Shown here: positions 33,386-37,293 of the stretch, in pieces
Layout: every line of letters starts with the position of its first letter
How positions within the stretch are numbered: position 1 is the stretch's first letter
NCBI GenBank assembly: GCA_033557675.1
Contig: JAWQRM010000035.1
Span: forward strand, 1 to 37,293
DNA length: 37,293 nt
Origin: Coptodactyla brooksi
Taxonomy: Eukaryota > Arthropoda > Insecta > Coleoptera > Scarabaeidae
Direction: 5' to 3'
Notes under the pieces: model-generated
The model's input: only the letters and a program-made list of their open reading frames with translations
Database searches by the model: none
Told to the model about the DNA's origin: nothing
Program-made: the position numbers and the translations under genes

Positions 33386-34984
33386 TTACACAGAATCATT
33401 AATGCCCGGCCCATGGTATAGGTCTTCTGTGATCGATGGAATGTTCATGTCCTCTAAATTTTGTTGTCGACGCCGTATTCGGCCTTGTTTAGATTGTTCT
33501 TGCGCTTGTACCTCGGCTTTCGCTATGCGATGTCCATCCTCTTGTGCAACGTACAAATGCGCCTCTGATCCGACGGAAATCCCCAACGCATTCATAATTT
33601 CTAACAATGATGTAACACCATTGTTGAACATGCATGTTGCTGTACACCATAGCTCCAAAAACTGTGCATAGTTTTTGGAGCTATCTCCCAAACGATTTGA
33701 TTATAGCTCTCATTGTTATTTTGTATGTACCCGCCAACACAGCGTTCCAACAAATTGTCATTGATGAGGTCTTCGTACATTGGTTTGATGACACGTACCA
33801 CCGTTTGCTGCAATGCTGGATAATCGTGATGAAAATTCTAGTTTTCCTTTAGCTTTCGCTTGTTGCCACTTGCACCACAATTCGGAGCCTTCGGGACAAT
33901 ATTGATGTTCAGGTTTGCTGTCTGTTGAGCCGTAATGATAAAAAGTTGCCTATGTCGCTTTCTTCATGTCATCCTTGGAATCACTATGTCTTCGAATTGC
34001 TAAACCATAGTAAACGCTCAGTTTGTCTATAAGCTTTGCTGTCAATTTTGTTTTGCCACCGATGTAATTAGTGCACATAATTCCGTGCTTTTTGACAGAT
34101 CTTGAAAATAATTCCTTCATGGCGTCTACTTCCATTTTGCCAGCCAATCCGACATGATTCGCCTGGCAATTTTCATCGTGATTAATTTTCCATTCGTGAT
34201 ATTGCTCGGTATTGGTGTGTTTGTTCCAATAGTTACATACAGCACAATAACGAGGCTTTACAATAAAATCGACAACTTTTCCTGTGAAGTGGCCAATCAG
34301 AACAACAACTCCAAATAATAAGGTAAAACCACGTTTTTGCCAAGTATCATCTCCCGAAACGGTCAGTTTTTTGCTATTATCACTTGAATTACTTTTGGTT
34401 ATTGCCTGTTATTCTTCTTTTAGAGCTTGTTTTAACAGCGTTTCAGAAATACCTGAAGCTGCAGAATGAATGTTGTTAACTACTATATTGTACGTCATTT
34501 GTTGAACTGGAGGCGGTAAATCCATGAGGCCACAAAATATCATAGCTCCACGTAAACCAATCCCCAATAAACGCATTACAAAACAGAATCGCGTATTTAT
34601 TTCGTAAGCTGTATTGATGTACGAGCGTGAAGGAATGAAAGTTGGTCTGCAGGATGAACAGGAAACTACAATTTTGAACCTAAGCCCTCGAGTCCTTTCT
34701 ATTGAGAATTGAACCTCACTATCACACGTTTTGCATTTTACACATTCCGATAAGGCAGAAAACACTGCCAAAAAATTCAAAATTCGATACCCAATGTTTG
34801 GATCTTCTGGTGCAAATGTCTTACGATTAGTCTTTAATTTTTTGGCACTGGTACTAGCATTCTCTTTGGTAAGTCCTACTGCTTCGGACTCATGTCGATT
34901 TTTGGGCCGTTCTTTCTTATTCGCACGATCTTTGCGAAAAGATCCCAATCGAAGAGCTTCTAGAGAACCTTTCCTCTTATCCAT
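33386..34984 (-). pseudogene. Broken Mutator-like-domain transposase
   Basis: The start at 34984 reads MDKRKGSLEALRLGSFRKDR. 191 codons follow with CVKCKTCDSEVQF (zinc-ligand-like), NTRFCFVMRLLGIGLRGAMI and FCGLMDLPPPVQQMTYN, to one TAA (34409). The same frame continues with KLTVSGDDTWQKRGFTLLFG, VVDFIVKPRYCAVCNYW and CQANHVGLAGKMEVDAMKEL. After CTNYIGG it jumps to KTKLTAKLIDKLSVYYGLAI. Relatives carry about 60 residues between, so this is an internal deletion. A stop at 33950 and frameshifts near 33830 and 33670 follow before the final frame ending GPGINDSV. The domain resembles Pfam 'Mutator-like transposase' proteins of insects. Confidence 0.82.
33649..33684. repeat. Perfect hairpin, 15-bp arms, at transposase frameshift
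   Basis: Arms ATAGCTCCAAAAACT (33649-33663) and AGTTTTTGGAGCTAT (33670-33684), loop GTGCAT. On the - strand the transposase enters it in one frame (VWEIAPK) and leaves in another (CTATCMFNNGVTSLLEIM). Confidence 0.95.
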
Positions 34985-35393
34985 TTTGTCCGAATACCTT
35001 ATTCACAGACGAAAACTCTTACTGTAATGCACTATTGCACACATGGGAAGCTACTGACGAGATGTGTCAAATTTTCGGCAAAGTATAACCGCCGTTTAAA
35101 ATACGTTATACATAGGCCCCAGATCGTCCAAAAACTCAATAGGATTGTAGAACAGGTATAGACACGCTCACTTAGAAGCGCTGCTTGCCGGTACCTGCCG
35201 CTCGATTTGACAGCAAAGTAGACGGCATGGCGCGCTCTCGGCTACGGTTCACACTTTCGGCTATAACTTTGTCACTTGTCGAGATATTGACTTGAAATTT
35301 TCACGAGACATTCTTGAGACCTGAAGCTTCAAGAAAATGCAAAAATTGAAAAATCGATTTTTTCAACCATGCTAGGTGTATATCTCCCCTTAA

Positions 35394-36663
35394 ACAGCAC
35401 ATTCCATTACTATTTTTAATATTTCATTAAGCAATTTCTTTTCTCCTTTCTTGTAAATACGTGTCACTTTAGTATTTTTCCATTCATTAAGGTACCTCAC
35501 CATGTCTCAAAAAGACATAATTGACTTATGTTTCATAAAGTATTGGTATGAGCTTGCTTATAGTTAAAATTTTACATTGTTTAGCTGCAATAATTCATAC
35601 AATAAAAAAAGTAGAACCAGTAGTATCGACTGGTACTGTAATTTTGAACACAAGCTGATATTTTAGTTACATTAATAGGTTGAAATTATTTTAAAAATTG
35701 TCCTGTGATTACGTAGTAAAAGGTCTGATTTGCTTGTCGAGTCTATCAGAGTTTCGATCCGATATGATTCCGAGCAAAGAAATGATATCAAATTTCGATG
35801 AGGACAATTTCGAGCTTTACAATTTAATGAAAATCATTTTTAATTTTGAAATTTTAATTTTTGTAAATGTCACCTACATTCTTGAGTATCCTCCTCACAT
35901 TATTGTTGTATAATTTTTATCTACCTGGGTCCTTTCTACCGCTTGTTCTTTTTACTGTAGATTTCGTGTTCCATATTTTCTTTTGTGGCTTGTTTTCGAT
36001 GATTCGTGTCCCTACAGGACCCACGATTAACTATTTAATGGTTTGTATAAGAAACATTAAATAATGAATTTGATTTCTATCTTTACATCATCACCTAAGT
36101 CATTGACTTCTTTCGTGGCCTAAATTTTCCAGGAATAGAAAGCATTGAAGTGTAAAATTAGCTTCAACCCTCTGCAAAATAATTTTACATTGCAAATTAC
36201 GAAATTTGATCATAAAACTAAAATTTACTTATAACTCTAAACTGTTTTACATGTAGTGTTATTCGGAAATTGTTTTACAGTATAGTTTAAATGGAACATC
36301 CTGTGTATTATGATATTTTTGAAGTCCTTATAAGATTTAAGGGCCACTTTAATTGTTATACCTTAGCTTCAAATTGTATCGTTTGGGCGTTATTCCATAT
36401 TTTTGACAAACATGACAGCTGTGAATGCAGATTTTTTCTTAGAACTGTTATCGCTCTTTCTAGAAAAAAATATTTGAAATAAAAGTTGCATCACTTCGAA
36501 CTGCGCACAATTTGGAACTATTTTAGAATATACAGGGTGTTGGCTTATTCTAAAAACTACCCGACTTCAGATTTTTAAGTCCTTATAAGACTTGTGTACC
36601 ACTTTAATTATTATACATCTATAAATATAAAATAATAAAAAAGCCTCTTTACTTGCATAAATT
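35394..36663. other. Flank between transposons; possible exon and short repeats
   Basis: Largely non-coding. A possible exon opens at 35717 after GATTACGTAG and is phase-compatible with exon 18. It reads KGLICLSSLSEFRSDMIPSK and EMISNFDEDNFELYNLM to a stop near 35911. It has no family support (confidence about 0.15). Related segments around ATTTTTGAAGTCCTTATAAG lie at 36315-36360 and 36571-36615. The second follows a transposon-type end (TATACAGGGTGTTGGC) starting at about 36531. Confidence 0.4.
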
Positions 36664-36715
36664 TATATACTGGAACGTTTCGTGAATACAAATTCACATC
36701 ATCAGCTTATAATCT
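36664..36715 (-). ncRNA. Hammerhead-ribozyme-like motif of a Penelope-like element
   Basis: On the - strand: CTGATGA (36699-36705), one base, stem II GTGAA/TTCAC with loop TTTGTA, then GAAAC (36677-36681) and a possible 2-bp stem III closing at GTA. Both invariant core segments are intact. The flanking stem I pairs poorly, so activity is uncertain. It lies just 3' of a Penelope-like coding region, where such ribozymes are known to occur. Confidence 0.6.
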
Positions 36716-36848
36716 ACACAAAAAAAATTAACAACACAACTACAAAGTCAAATGAGAACTTACAATACACTTTAAAATATGAATAGTAGTAAACTATTCG
36801 ACATAAAATTTACAACTGCAGTGTGAATAATACTGGCTATGTAACGGG

Positions 36849-37293
36849 TTATATATGTAAGATACAGGCAAAGCGTAAACGTCGTACGTATGTAAAAAGA
36901 AGTTTATCGGGAAAATTTTGTTGGTCATTTAAAAGATTAAAATCAGGATTCGTTTTATATTTTTCAATGTAAAATTGTTCAGTAAAGTCCATAATTCGAC
37001 CTTTGTTACAAACTTGAACAATTTTGGCACTTCTACAATCTATTTTGTGTCCTGTTTCTATTTGACGATTATAAAGACTAGATGAGGAACGGGTTTTGTG
37101 TTCTTTAATTCTAGTCCCTAATTTATGACCTGTTTGACCAATGTATAAACCATTACAATTCGTGCAGGGGATGGTATAAACACCACTCTTATCATGAAGA
37201 TTTATGGGTTGTTTGTAATTACTTAAATTGTTGTATATAGCAGATTTGATAGTGAATACGGGGTTAATGTTATAATTGTTTAATAAACGTTTA
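36849..37293 (-). CDS. Penelope-like element, C-terminal GIY-YIG endonuclease (partial)
   Basis: A continuous - frame open at the window edge and ending at TAA (36849-36851), 147 residues visible. It reads RLLNNYNINPVFTIKS, then DKSGVYTIPCTNCNGLYIGQ and TGHKLGTRIKEHKTRSSSS, matching the GIY-YIG nuclease (GVY, YIG, Arg and His) with the Cys-x-x-Cys pair typical of animal Penelope-like elements. The tail has RSAKIVQVCNKGRIMDFTEQ and FYIEKYKTNPDFNLLNDQQN. No stops or shifts are seen, so this copy may be fairly young. The reverse transcriptase would lie beyond the right edge. Confidence 0.9.
   Translation of the reverse strand, partial: KRLLNNYNINPVFTIKSAIYNNLSNYKQPINLHDKSGVYTIPCTNCNGLYIGQTGHKLGTRIKEHKTRSSSSLYNRQIETGHKIDCRSAKIVQVCNKGRIMDFTEQFYIEKYKTNPDFNLLNDQQNFPDKLLFTYVRRLRFACILHI

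Larger units (their letters stand above)
32800..35389 (-). mobile_element. TTAA-flanked DNA transposon with Mutator-like-domain transposase (Kolobok-like?)
   Basis: A 2,590-bp element with perfect 18-bp terminal inverted repeats, GGGGAGATATACACCTAG (32800-32817 and the reverse complement at 35372-35389). Both ends are flanked by TTAA (32796-32799; 35390-35393). TTAA duplications are made by piggyBac and Kolobok transposases; the encoded protein is not piggyBac-like. A subterminal inverted repeat pairs CTAGTCTTTGTCGTAG (33081-33096) with 33223-33238 with one mismatch. It is oriented with the transposase on the - strand and is nested in the mariner-like relic. Confidence 0.85.

Noticed and set aside
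34731..35027. 98-codon + strand open frame
   Set aside because: It is antisense to the N-terminal part of the transposase, which has the supported frame.
1..37293. CRISPR arrays, bacterial operons or a viral gene
   Set aside because: No regularly spaced repeats, no ribosome-binding-site-led gene clusters and no viral domains are visible; introns and transposons mark a eukaryotic genome.

Overview
The window is a strongly AT-rich animal nuclear sequence, most likely from an insect. The host protein is closest, from memory, to insect PPIP5K/Vip1 proteins, and the transposon mix (Tc1/mariner-like, Tigger, piggyBac, Penelope, tRNA-derived SINEs) is typical of insects. The order cannot be fixed; a beetle or another repeat-rich insect is a guess.

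One host gene dominates the + strand: the bifunctional inositol hexakisphosphate / diphosphoinositol-pentakisphosphate kinase (PPIP5K; Drosophila l(1)G0196). I could place two alternative first coding exons (780-860 and 12122-12229). They are followed by fourteen well-supported exons from 13718 to 25543, two small candidate cassette exons (25681-25731, 26089-26127) and a 1,041-nt exon (30629-31669). Phases are consistent at every junction, giving about 1,442 codons through 31669. The order is an N-terminal ATP-grasp kinase, then a histidine-acid-phosphatase domain (RHGDRT in exon 7, HFSPG in exon 13), then a long disordered Ser-rich tail. The last conserved vertebrate/insect C-terminal block was not found. 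Candidate terminal exons at 31808 and 35717 are tentative, and the true 3' end may lie beyond the window.

Introns and flanks are filled with decayed mobile elements. Two Tigger/pogo copies (1915-3456; 3546-5342, with terminal repeats and a TA target duplication) and two mariner-like relics lie in the first intron. Intron 5 holds four stacked relics: mariner, a non-LTR retrotransposon tail, piggyBac and a Tc1/mariner-like element. A 330-bp foldback MITE, SINE heads and a hammerhead-like motif lie in introns 11 and 14. Another mariner-like relic lies at 28285-29212.

Downstream of 31669 a mariner-like 5' half is interrupted exactly at TTAA by a 2,590-bp element (32800-35389). That element has perfect 18-bp terminal repeats and a broken Mutator-like-domain transposase; the TTAA duplication suggests Kolobok or a relative. 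The right edge carries the open end of a Penelope-like element on the - strand: a GIY-YIG endonuclease not bounded by a start in the window, with a hammerhead-ribozyme-like motif in its 3' region.

The most unusual signal is an excess of perfect or near-perfect short hairpins (arms 9-22 bp, loops mostly 2-10 nt), all outside confirmed exons. Two sit exactly where transposase reading frames shift, which suggests a template-switch (snap-back) mutation process.
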